Origin: Liolophura sinensis
Lineage: Eukaryota > Mollusca > Polyplacophora > Chitonida > Chitonidae
Direction: 5' to 3'
DNA length: 64,000 nt
NCBI RefSeq assembly: GCF_032854445.1
Contig: NW_027017959.1
Coordinates: 361,001-425,000, forward strand
Position numbers and translations under genes: made by a program. The notes below the pieces were generated by a model. It made no database searches, was not told where the DNA came from, and saw only the letters and a program-made list of their open reading frames with translations. Below are positions 33,691-43,960 of the stretch, piece by piece (positions within the stretch are counted from its first letter, which is position 1; the number at the start of each line of letters is the position of its first letter).

Positions 33691-34795
33691 TAGATCGTAG
33701 TAGTTCTTGATTTGACATGTTAGGGGACTTCCTCTGATATTAGATCTTGACTTTGTGAAATTCAAGTGGATTGAACAGTCTGAAAAGAATTTAGTTTGTG
33801 TTTGGTGTTTCCTGAAAAATCGTGAAAAGAAGAATAATATGGTTCTCAATTAGCCGGTAATTATGAAGATGGACTGGGCAAGGTAAGCTGTGCAAAATAA
33901 GGTATTATTTCTGGGAAAGCAGAAACAAAATCAAACTGATACATCAAAGCATTAAAATCCTGTATGAATGGTTAGCTTAATTTTTCATTTTATACTTTTA
34001 AGGACCAGCTGTCATACAAGATGAAGAGTGGAATGAAACTTCCCATGGTAATGTCTGATTTAGTTCCCTATTTGTGCACCATGAAAGGTTTGTCTGGATG
34101 TTGTCTGACTTGTAATTTTCCCAGCCTACATATATTTGTCTGCAGACAGTTTCTTACTTCTGTCATCCTTCAGAGACGTGGGATCAAAAAATGTTGGCCA
34201 AGTTATTTTTTTGTAACTAAATCAAGACAAACCAAGAACACAGCACAGTCTTCCACTACCTACATGTCATTTATTTTTAACACAGTTATTTTTTTCACAG
34301 GGGACACAGAAAATGACACTGAAGAGGAAAATGACACTGAAGAGGAAATACCACGAAAAAGTAAAGACAACATTGTTGTATGAGACTATAATCCTTATGG
34401 GCTCATATACATGTATTTAGTTGATATCATTTGTTGAAAGAAATGTATATGACATATGTTGTCACGTATTACCCACCAACCCCTTAAAATGTACCTGATT
34501 CAGTAGCAAGAAAAACATTGTTGAAAGCATTTTAATTAAATGTTTGACAGTCAGTGTTGAAGCAAAATCTATTCAAAGCATTTTAGTTAACTCTCTTTAT
34601 AGTAGTTATGTTCTTCATAACAAATATAATGATATTTATTTGATTATAGGACGGCAGCTACCAAGAACGAAGAGAGTGATACGTACGGGTTTGTAATCTT
34701 TTATGTTTTTCATTTTATCTAAGAAATATTCTGTCCATCAACAAAGGCTGTAAAAAATAAATGTAATTCTCCCTATTTCAACACTTCTGCAAACC

Positions 34796-35343
34796 AGCTG
34801 AAATAGGAATCTATCTCAGAAGTCAGTAAGAATTTTTTCCCTTAAGTAGAAGTCACGCTTGTCGACGTCGGGATGAAACTTGATTGAAATTGTAGCTAAA
34901 CTTACCTTTTGTGTAAGAGTTAGTCTTGATTGTGGCAAAAGGCCTTCATTTTTCATAACTTAGAAAAAGTGTAACTGAGAGTGACCCCGAGGCTGCACAC
35001 AAGGTGTTGTCATAGACACACATATCTCCGAAGACGAAGACGGATCAAAATTTGCATCTGTGAATAAAGTATTGAAGGCTCCTTAAAGAGGTTTGCACAG
35101 AAAAACGGTCCACCTCAACAAGTGCGAATGCAATTACTGATATTAAACTTACCCAACATGGGCTCTGCAAATCGTAAGTTTGAACCTGCATCTAATGGTT
35201 TACTTGCACTCTCGCCGGACACAATCATAGAAATCAAATGTGGCTTTGAAAAATATGGTATCCAGTAACTAATCTCCATGACTTGGCTTCGCGTGGCACC
35301 CAGTATTAAAAACTAATTTCTGGGATAGATTCCTATCTCAGCT
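34796..35343 (+). mobile_element. MITE-like element with inverted ends and a possible YqaJ-type relic
   Basis: The ends read AGCTGAAATAGGAATCTATC and, inverted, AGCTGAGATAGGAATCTATC, about 26 bp in total with few mismatches. The element is 548 bp long and lies in the last intron of the fusion gene. Flanking duplications are not clear. Inside, + strand codons at about 35,158-35,266 read MGSANRKFEPASNGLLALSP then DTIIEIKCGFEKYG, resembling the IEIKCP motif of YqaJ-type exonucleases. The short match makes the latter tentative. Confidence 0.5.
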
Positions 35344-35965
35344 AATTCTCTTTGTGTTGACTCTCTCAAGAATTCCAATTAAACTTCAACTTGTTTAATA
35401 ATTGAATGTTTCTTACATTTTTATTTGCTAAACAAGGTTTAATATACTACTTTTTTTCTCTCCTAATGTCTAGTAATTTGTAAGCTGAGTTTCTTTTGAC
35501 TTACCATATTATAACCCTCATTTATGGAAATGAATTTATTGCATTGACAATGGAGAGAAATTCTGTTTGCCTTTTGTCTGGCCCATAACATTTTGAAGGA
35601 TAGGCCAAAGTGAAAACTTGTAGGTGTGCATATATATTCAGAATTATAAATGAAAAGTAGATATATTGAATAACTTCACTTTACTCATTTGTTACTAAGT
35701 GTTTTGTGCTATCTCCCTATAAGGCAGAGCATATTACCAGTGGAGGGAAGCGGAGGCTGAGGTGGTGAAGAGGAATTTTGAGCCATACATTTCGGATGTT
35801 ATTGTTGGGTTTCCTGGCAAAATGGAAATCGAGGAGTTTCTGAAACACAATCAGTGGCTGACCCACATCCCTTACCAGACTATTAAAAGTAAAGTTATGA
35901 ATGAAAAGTACAAACAAAGAAACAGAACAAAGAAGCGAATGCAAGAATTGGAATGGATAGTTTGA

Positions 35966-37330
35966 TAGAGATTATATAAGATTATATGCTTTTATTTTTA
36001 TTCGCTGTGAGTTGTTAAAGTCCAGCCCATGCTGGCTTTCTCTCTGGCCACACGTGGGAAGGTCTGACAGCATCCTGCGGATGGTCGTGGGTTTCCCCCG
36101 GGCGCTGCCTGGTTTCCTCCCACCATAATTCTGGCCACCGTTGTATAAGTGAAATATTCTTGAGTACGGCGTGAAACACCAATCAAATAAATAAATAAAT
36201 TCCTCTATATGTTTCCATATTAACACTATCTCTTTACATGGCTGTGGTTGACTAGCGGAATAACGGTATTGAATGCAGCAACCTTGGCCTGTCTTTTCAG
36301 TTAAATATCATGTACAAAATACACTTTGTGTGACCACTGAAGTGTTCATTTATGTAATATCTTGCATGCACAGTAATGTAGTATGATCCCATGAATGAAT
36401 ACATTGATACCTTAACTTATAGTAACGGAGAGACTTTAACTTCATACCTTTCTGATTAATACATGACTCGGGCTTCATTGGACTCAGATTCATGTAAAAT
36501 GACTACATGTATATAAAAAAAAATTGATCGGTTGTGAATGTTAATGATTTTGAATTGGTTAATTCCTTTAGTGCTTCATTTTACATTTTTCATTTTCTTG
36601 GTAAGCTAAAGAGTGACTTACACTTACGTATATGGAATGTCCTGAATGTCTGTTATATATGGAGCTAATGAAATGCAAAATAAATGTTACCCGTTACAAT
36701 CCCAACATTTGCTTTCTCTTCAGTTATTATTTTCTGTTGCCTCCTGAATGGCGTTTTCTTTTGTCCATTTGCCGAAGATCACGTCCTTTAACACAGAGAA
36801 GTATTCAGTAAAATGGACAAGTGTATGTTTCTTGTCAGTAGCTTTTTGAGGTCACATGGTTTGCCTTTCCAGAATTTTCTGAACTTCCACCACAATGTTA
36901 CTATTCAGGTATTAAGAGATATAAAGCTGGTCATTAAAAAGTACCCATCATGCAGTTTTCCAGTATCTGATGCAATTTCTTTCTCCAGTTCAGGCTTGCC
37001 ATTGCCCACCACTTTGAAAATAACTGTAACATGCAGTCATCCCCAAAACGGTGTTTAGGCGACATGAATATTTCATTACCTAAATATACATAATTTTTCA
37101 CTGAAAGCATACAAGAGGCAGACATTACATAAATATTTGTTACTAAGCTTTGGGCATAGTTGGGAATATATCTTTACTAGAAGGGATGATAACCACTCCA
37201 AATAAGTGGTGGCTTTAGGAAATCTACACGTCTTTTAAAAAGGTACACCTTTCTCTCCAAAAGTTCTTGGTGTTTATGGGAATCCTATATTTCTAACAAC
37301 TGTGATATATACAACGGTGTCTTTAAAATC
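35966..37330. other. 3' flank of the fusion gene
   Basis: It contains the SINE at 36,000-36,204 and otherwise AT-rich sequence without supported exons. The sequence AATAAA occurs in the SINE tail and near 36,679, so a polyadenylation site cannot be chosen. Confidence 0.4.
36000..36204 (+). mobile_element. SINE copy, 5' truncated
   Basis: It starts at the B-box region (TTCGCTGTGAGTTG) and keeps the body and the AAATAAATAAAT tail. It lies 35 bp after the stop codon of the fusion gene and could have supplied its 3' untranslated region. Confidence 0.85.
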
Positions 37331-37800
37331 TATGAAAATTTGTCATTTGGGTGACATATTAACACCTAAATACAATATCTTATAATAGCTAAAATGTCAC
37401 ATGAAAATTTGTTATTTGGGCAACAAATACAGATGTGGTCGCCTTAATGCACAAAATGTTTGTGCACAAGGTCATGTGTCATTTGGGCGACATATACAGA
37501 TGTGGTCACCTAAATGCACAAAATGTTTGTGCACAAGGTAATGTGTCATTTGGGCGACATATATGTGGTCGCCTAAATGACACATTGACTTTTGGGTGAC
37601 CAGATATATGCAGTGAATTGTGTATATTTGTTATTTGATATATGATGAATTATTTTTCTATGCTGTCTGATGTGTAAGTGGTTTAGGAGGAAAATAGAAA
37701 ACTTTTTGTTCCACAGATGCTTTTTTGAGCAAATATATCAGTTTATGAAAGAATGGTTACCCAAATGACTATTTTTCAGGAATGGTCGCCCAAATATACA
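37330..37800 (+). repeat. Tandem repeat of the GGGCGAC / GTCGCC family
   Basis: Units of about 74 bp contain GTCATTTGGGCGACATATAC, GATGTGGTCRCCTAAATGCA and AAATGTTTGTGCACAAGG, clearest at 37,420-37,580. The signature continues more loosely to 37,800 and is shared with 11,735-11,970 and 16,930-17,010. Confidence 0.75.
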
Positions 37801-37837
37801 ATAAAGTGTTATATATATATATATTTCTATGAATTGT

Positions 37838-37999
37838 GGCCGTATGTTGGAAGGTCTCCCAGAAACCTGCGGATGGTCGTGGGTTTCCTCCGGGCTCTGC
37901 CTGGTTTCCTCCCACCATAATGCTGGCCGCCGTCGTATAAGTGAAATATTGTTGAGTAGGGCGTAAAACACTAATCAAATAAGTGAATAAATAAATTCC
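37838..37999 (+). mobile_element. SINE copy, 5' truncated, after a TA microsatellite
   Basis: The body starts at GTGGCCGTATGTTGGAAGGT and runs to the AAATAAAT-like tail. It is preceded by a short (TA)n run at about 37,811-37,824. Confidence 0.85.
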
Positions 38000-38846
38000 A
38001 TGAATTTAGCCCTCGCCCAGAGAGATTTCACATTCTCATAACCAGTTTACTTTTTCATCCATCAAATGTGTCTAATAGATAACGTTTTCACGAAGTAGCA
38101 TTCATGAAACTACTTTTAATAGAATTGGCGATACAAAGGTGTGACAATGGTAAAATTTATTTCCAGAACAGGGTCCAAGATTGTATGGAGTTTAGCCAGT
38201 TTAAGCATATGCAACTAAATATTCCCAGCATATCTTTGGGAATAGTCTGAAGTTAAAGAATCACGCTTATACCAAATCCACATATCAGTGTTTAACATAA
38301 CATTCTCGTAGTCCCTCGGTTAAAGACTCAAGCTGTACTATACAGATCCGTGCATTCTCTACAAGTGCATCGTCTTCGCGTGTGTTAGATACTTCGTCTG
38401 CCCGTTTCATATAGCTGGAGTGTGCGTAAGGCGCCCCTTTTATTTGGCAAGCACAGATCTTGTCGATTGCATCGTTTGTTAGACTAGCGGCAAGACTCCT
38501 GGGTGTTCGAATTCGCATTTTTCCAGTTTAAACAAAGTAAAAGTAATAAATTTTGACGGCTTTGCGTAAGAATCTAAATCGTTGGATACATAGTATATAT
38601 CAAACTGTATAGCGCCTCATGATGGATAACTTGATATGCGTTTGAATCGATTTGACTGTATACGTAACCAGATGGCTTGCCTTGAAATCTTACAAAGAGA
38701 ATCACTTATATCAGACATTGCTGTTATGTAGCCTGGAATGGATAACTCCTGTATACATCTGTATCTTATAAAGATGAACTAAGGACACTGATTTCCATTT
38801 AATAAAAGCTTGTGTAGTTCAGTGAATAAAAATCCATTAACATCTA
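38000..38846. other. Unassigned sequence with one 77-codon frame
   Basis: A minus-strand frame at 38,285-38,518 (start MRIRTPRSLAASLTNDAIDK) is protein-like in composition but not recognised. It could be a fragment of the transposon that follows. Nothing else is seen. Confidence 0.3.
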
Positions 38847-39360
38847 TCAACATTTTCTTAATTCACTGATTCGCTTGAAAGAGGCTTTCTTTATCCAATC
38901 AATGAGACCTACGGGACACACCTTAACGATTAAGGTAGTTTTAAGCTTATCAAGCTGTTCACTGCGAAGCTTTTGCTCTTCTACAATGGTAAAGACACGT
39001 CTCCCTGTATTGGGAATATTTCCTCGTGTATGTCGAGCATAGTTTACAGTGAAGTGATACAGCTGAGAATCTGTAAGCTTCTCAAAATGTCAATAGCTAC
39101 AGTTTTTTGTCTAATGGTTTAACCAGGATATCAAGAAATGGTATTCTGAAATGGTTGTTATGCATAGTCAATATGCTTTTCAGATCCAGTACATTGAGCA
39201 TGTCATGTAAAGATTCAACAGCACCGATATCTGAGGGACAGAAATTAAAACAATGGATCAAGTGCCTGTGCCATATTTTGCTAAAATGGCTGTTTAAGGA
39301 GTCAGCAAATCTAATAAGCCAGTATGCATTTCCTCTACAGCCAATGCATACCATATATTA
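38847..39360 (-). pseudogene. Penelope-like element reverse transcriptase, C-terminal fragment
   Basis: Minus-strand codons give ESLHDMLNVLDLKSILTMHN then FRIPFLDILVKPLDKKL, and after a frame break LTDSQLYHFTVNYARHTRGN, IPNTGRRVFTIVEE and KLKTTLIVK, ending at TGA 38,849-38,847. The order FLD, TDS, HxxHTKxxIPxxxxRR is typical of the thumb and connector of Penelope-type reverse transcriptases. The catalytic part and a GIY-YIG endonuclease are not seen, so this is a truncated relic. Confidence 0.6.
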
Positions 39361-40389
39361 CGCAAGAATCAAACGTGACCTAGACGATTTGGATTTTTAA
39401 ACTAGCTACGTAACAATGTGGATCCCGAATCCAAGGTAGCTGTTCCATGTGCAAATTTTGCACAGTCGCATTTACTCCATTTGAATATTTCAGTAAAATA
39501 ATTCAGAGAGCAGCATATGTAAATCACTTTTGAAACTAATTGAGCTGATGTCAGGAGCGTATGTCCCTTAGTTTACTGGGAAAAAATTGGTCATTTCACA
39601 TATACCTAAAAATATGTCTTTTAGGTTCATGCTTTCAAAAATTTATTTTATCAGCAACTTACATATTTTTTTATTATGTCCTACTGCAAATAAGAAAAAT
39701 GCACTCTTTATAGATGGGGTAAACCGGACTATCAGGGATAATCCACAGGTCTTTGGAAAGTTGATGAACTTCCTCATGTGTGACGTACAAAAATGCCCAC
39801 AACATTTACTTGTCATTCAAACCCCGCGAACAGTAAGGACGCAGTCTTCTACAATTTCACTGGCCGGATTAATATTGTGTATTAATCCCGTGAAACCTGG
39901 TACATGGCTTTACCATCTCAAATACGATTTTCGGACCTGTATGTCTAAATTAGACAAAATTATGGACGTTTCGAGAAATTGACAAGAGGCTGTATTTCAC
40001 CGGTTACGTGTGACCTATCACACTGTCGCCACTGCTCTGATTTACTGTCTATGTTGTACGACTTAATAATATTGTATACTTGCATAAACAAGGATTCTGC
40101 TGGTGGATGAATCGTCTTCGAAGCCTGACCCCTTTGCATTGTTTTAATGTGATTGCATGTTAAATGTGATAACAACACAGCATTTTAGGATAACTTATTA
40201 CAATAGATATATACAGAAAAATAGAAGATCTCCCTGATCTCTATAGAAATATACCTGAAGTAATGTCGTCATTATGAAAGTTTTCATATATATATTATCT
40301 ATAAAACTTGCGATTCTAGATTTACCTTTAGCTGGCTTGGTTATCTTGGGGGAAAATTATACGTGTTCATTTATGTAAAAGAATTCCTT
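39361..40389. other. Unassigned sequence
   Basis: A + strand open frame at 39,587-39,982 (contains DGVNRTIRDNPQVFGKLMNF) is not recognised. The segment 39,975-40,080 (ATTGACAAGAGGCTGTATTT onward) matches 46,656-46,745, a two-copy repeat. Confidence 0.35.
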
Positions 40390-40966
40390 TCAGGGGTTGT
40401 GACGTTCTATCTTGAGCAGATCGATATTCAAATCACCCATAATACAATATTTGCGTGTTTTAGGCTTCAAGTGTGAGATAACTGCTTGCCATTTATGATT
40501 AAACTTTACTAACCTCATTCCAGGAAGTCAATAAGTTGTACCAACTGTATAATTATTTCCATTAACAATAATGTGAACAAACAACATTAGTCTCAAGGCA
40601 AGAAAAGTCCTCCCGAATTGTACTGTTAGGGATGATGTTATTTATAATACCCCGGGATATCATCATTAAACATACGCCAACAAGTTAAATTTTTCCTCAT
40701 GCTCAAGCGTTGAAATACATGGTTGAAGAGCTATAAGTGGAACGAATATTACTGTCAGTAAGAGAATGAATAAAGATATTCTCTAGATAATAGTCACAAG
40801 TCCGGCTCCTAATATCTTTCCAGTGTTGATTCTCATATTTACTGTTGTTAGTTATGTATGTATTACCGACTTTTTCGCTTAGAGGTAAATGATTAACTAG
40901 AGCCCAAGGGCTGTGAAATGTTATTAGTATTTTCTCATCATGAAGACAAGTACTGATACTCAACAC
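40390..40966 (-). pseudogene. Endonuclease fragment of another non-LTR element
   Basis: Minus-strand codons near 40,450 read KPKTRKYCIMGDLNIDLLKI, the GDxNxDLL metal-binding motif of apurinic-type endonucleases of LINEs. An 87-codon frame upstream (40,966-40,703, start MLSISTCLHDEKILITFHSP) is plausibly the same domain in another frame. Frames are broken. Confidence 0.5.
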
Positions 40967-41406
40967 ATGTCCATCGGCTTAGAAATGGCTGACACAACAG
41001 AATAAGAAGGTAAAATTGACAAGAATGAATGAATGAATGATTATGGCTTAACGCCACATCGGCAATATTTCAGCCATATCGTGGCGAGAACAAGGTGAAA
41101 ATGCGAGACGGTTAAGGTTTTCGATATGACAATATGAACACCAAAACAAAAACCACACACATGTTTAAAATCGTATAAAAGAAAAATAAGAGTTAAAACT
41201 CGAAAACCAGGGCCCGTAGTCATAAAGATTCTTAAGCATTTCTTAACGTTAAAAAATTCATAAACCCACTAAATAATTCTTAAATAGCTAAAAAATACTT
41301 AAATGCCATTCATAAAAACTGTTAAGAAATTCTTAAATTCTAAGTGTGCCCATGACCACTTTTATCTTTTTCTTAAATTCTGAAGTATTTCTTAAACAAC
41401 AACAAC

Positions 41407-42809
41407 ATGGCGGCCGCTCAACCAAATCGACGCCACTTTAAGGAAAGAAGAGATTGTTTGAACGAATATAATGATAGGGAGCTCTTAGAAAGGTTTCGTC
41501 TGGATGCTGCAGGGATTCGGTATATCGAATCACTAGTTAGGGATGACGTTGTAAGTGGATCGAATAGAAACTGTGCACTTACTCCAATGCAGAAAGCGTT
41601 GATTACTCTTCGTTTTTTGGCAACTGGGAAAATGCAGCTATGCAATGGTGATGACATGGGAGTCTCACAGCCGACTGTATCTAGGGCTATCACAGCTACT
41701 GTAAGAAGTCTATCTTCAAACCGGCTAATTGCTCAGTTCATTCGTTTTCCATTGACAGCTCGCGAAATCCGTGAAAAACAGGAAGCGTTCTACGCTGCTG
41801 CCCAGTTTCCAGGCATTGTTGGGGCTATTGATGGGACACACGTACAAATCACCGCTCATAGCACGTATTAAAATGAATTTGTTCATCGGCACCATTACCA
41901 CAGTATTAACGTTCAAATTGTTGTGGATGCAAAGTACAACATTCTTGACATTGTCGCAAAATGGCCAGGGTCAACACATGACGCTCAAATTTTGGCTGAA
42001 AGTGGACTGAGACAGCTTTTCGAAAACCACCACGCACCCATCCACACTCATCTGATCGGAGATAGCGGGTACCCATCTAAACGCTGGCTTCTTACCCCTT
42101 TCCTCAGGCCACAACCTGGCCCTCAAACAAATTACAACAGGTATTAAAATATCACCTAACTGAGCTTTGTATCGCGAACATTGAGTTGTTTCCCTTGATA
42201 TTCATTAGCGGCGCATACTTTTCTGTATTCGGTAATTGATGGGAATTTTTTTTTTTTTTAAATATATCCTCATTTCAAACACTTGAGTTTTTATAAAGAT
42301 GCATAATTACTGAAATGTAAACATTATAAGAGTTCATCGCAAAAATTTAATGAAGGCATAAATCCTTCCTTCCAACAGGGGATAACTGGTATTGTGGTTA
42401 AGTTGCACCTTCTCATAATCCTGATATTCTGAGATCGAATCTCATTTGTGGAAAGTTATTTTTGGCGGGTTTTTTTTAAAACTCTGGATAAAATGATTTG
42501 TTCATTTTGTTACATTTTAGGTCCCACAAACGGACACGTAATGTAGCTGAAAGGGGTATAGGCCAGTTGAAAAGAAGATTTCATGTATTGCATGGAGAAA
42601 TAAGGATGTCACCAGACAAAGCCTGCCAAATAATTTTGGCATGCGCAGTTCTGCATAATATCTGCAAATTGAGACAAATACCTCTTCCAGGTAATGAAGA
42701 GGAGGATGAAAATAATGGAGGTGATCAACAAGGGGATGGTGTACTTGCACCAGATGCCAATGTTGAAGGCGTTCGATACAGACAGCAATTTGCCGAAACT
42801 CATTTTTGA
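41407..42809 (+). pseudogene. Harbinger transposase (HARBI1-like nuclease), one in-frame stop
   Basis: Two exons, 41,407-42,140 and 42,521-42,809, are joined by a GT-AG intron; splicing gives NYNR then [12 protein letters not shown] in frame. The product would be about 340 residues, close to HARBI1. A helix-turn-helix region (MGVSQPTVSRAI, residues ~80-95) precedes the DDE core: Asp in VGAIDGTHVQI, Asp in IGDSGYP, Glu in [15 protein letters not shown]. One TAA at 41,869-41,871, just after AHSTY, interrupts the frame; the sequence continues NEFVHRHHYHSINVQIVVDA without any shift. The start ATG follows AACAACAAC and begins MAAAQPNRRHF. The enzyme acts with the Myb-like partner encoded at the other end. 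Confidence 0.93.
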
Positions 42810-43743
42810 ATTTATTATTGACTGATCGGCCTGTTGACTGTGACTTCTCCCTCTTTCACTCAATCTCATGCTGTATGTTCTTTGTGAAAACACATTGTGT
42901 TCAAAATAAGCCTCTGTTTTTGTTTAGCCCACCTACCCCATTATCATACTAGTGATATATTAAACTGTTATTCCTGTACACATCCAGTCGAATGAATATG
43001 TAAGTGCTCTCTCTATCTTTTTTTCTGCGAATAAACACAATAGTTGATACTTTCCTAAAAGAAAAAAACTTACGTCTACTAAATATGAGCAGTGGAATAT
43101 GCTTGAATTTGATTTTGCCTTGCGTACTGCTTCACGATATCCCCGCCACGTAGTGGCAGCCAGTTTATATCCAGGGCAAGCAACACTGGATCACATCACT
43201 TGTTCAGTTAATGTTAATTGCCCGAGCTTGGTCAATACTAGATGACTATACTTCCTGCAGTTTCAGTACGTACTGACGTGCATATCACCATTTCTTTCGT
43301 AGTCATTTTAATATCAGGTCTAAAGTGTACTGTCCTTATGTTACGATTGCAAATGTTAAGATTGCAAGTGTTGTAATCCAAGGACACCAAAGCTAAGTGA
43401 TAAGTTACTGACTGACTTTTGTCAGACATTATCTGCAAGAAAATGGCAGAATCCAGGTTTACACTCACATCCTCACAGCTGAAGCACTACTATCCTGACA
43501 AGAGAGCTTAAGGCTAAGACTCAGCTGATTTTCCCCTGGGGTATTTTAGCTGTACATTTATACTTCAAAAATGCTAATAATATCTGATATTACAATTATT
43601 CAAATACATATTTATTTACATACAGAGGGCCAATATTTCAGGAGCTGTGTTGCTTCCTGTTGGCATTCATTAGTACCTGACAGGAAAAATAGATTTATTC
43701 CATAAGCCCATGGTAAGTCAATACACCCTTTATTGCACGTTAA
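42810..43743. other. Harbinger internal sequence between the genes
   Basis: No coding sequence is recognised. AATAAA-like signals follow the transposase stop (for example ATAAACACAATAG near 43,029). Confidence 0.4.
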
Positions 43744-43930
43744 ATTAATATAATGCAGAAGAGAAAGCCAAACTGAACAAACCTGAAGTGAAAGAGACTT
43801 ACCAGACATACATGGCTGAATACAAGAACATTTTGAAGGGCAAGTTGGAAAAGAAAAATATTACATGGAAGTAGTGACAGACATGCTAAATGCCTTTATC
43901 ACAAACATTAAGGATGTGAGGGAGAAATGC
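43744..43930 (+). pseudogene. Relic of a second Myb/SANT-like domain, + strand
   Basis: Plus-strand codons read KETYQTYMAEYKNILKGKLE, KNITWK and, in another frame, VVTDMLNAFITNIKDVREKC. This parallels ANYMAQYKDILRGKLGPG, KTTWKLMTDRLNASFTAVKP and EEVEKKW of the minus-strand Myb-like protein at the element's right end. It lies in the opposite orientation just beyond that gene's last exon. Confidence 0.6.
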
Positions 43931-43960
43931 AGTAAAAGTGGCACAATATTTTCATTCAAT

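Larger units (their letters stand above)
17744..35965 (+). pseudogene. SET-domain / tyrosine-recombinase fusion gene, ~30 exons, disrupted
   Basis: Inferred exons: 17,744-17,767; 18,354-18,392; 19,249-19,342; 19,792-19,947; 21,126-21,327; 21,597-21,618; 23,233-23,280; nine repeat exons from 23,767 to 26,382; 26,739-26,809; 27,350-27,433; 27,633-27,678; 28,156-28,398; 29,232-30,889; 31,559-31,639; 32,111-32,146; 33,046-33,093; 34,003-34,047; 34,301-34,360; 34,650-34,688; 35,724-35,965. All junctions are GT-AG and the phases agree across the whole chain, the main evidence that this is one gene. The product would be about 1,270 residues. Four lesions: 1-nt deletion near 19,826-19,831, TAG at 21,229-21,231, TAG at 25,723-25,725, and a frameshift near 29,381-29,392. 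A pseudogene is the simplest reading; assembly error could explain the indels but not the stops. Confidence 0.75.
31559..35965 (+). pseudogene. 3' exons of the fusion gene: acidic linkers and C-terminal domain
   Basis: Exons 31,559-31,639 (starts EADIPMKEEFMKK, a tenth repeat-type exon), 32,111-32,146 (PAIPDTAEDWN), 33,046-33,093 (DTESDIEEEKRRSNR), 34,003-34,047 (PAVIQDEEWNETSH), 34,301-34,360 (DTENDTEEENDTEEEI), 34,650-34,688 (RQLPRTKRVIRT) and the terminal exon 35,724-35,965. The terminal exon encodes about 80 residues (RAYYQWREAEAEVVKRNFEP, PGKMEIEEFL, KVMNEKYKQRNRTKKRM) ending in TGA at 35,963. All are phase 1. The C-terminus looks helical and basic, perhaps a DNA-binding tail. No lesion was noticed in these exons. 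Confidence 0.65.
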
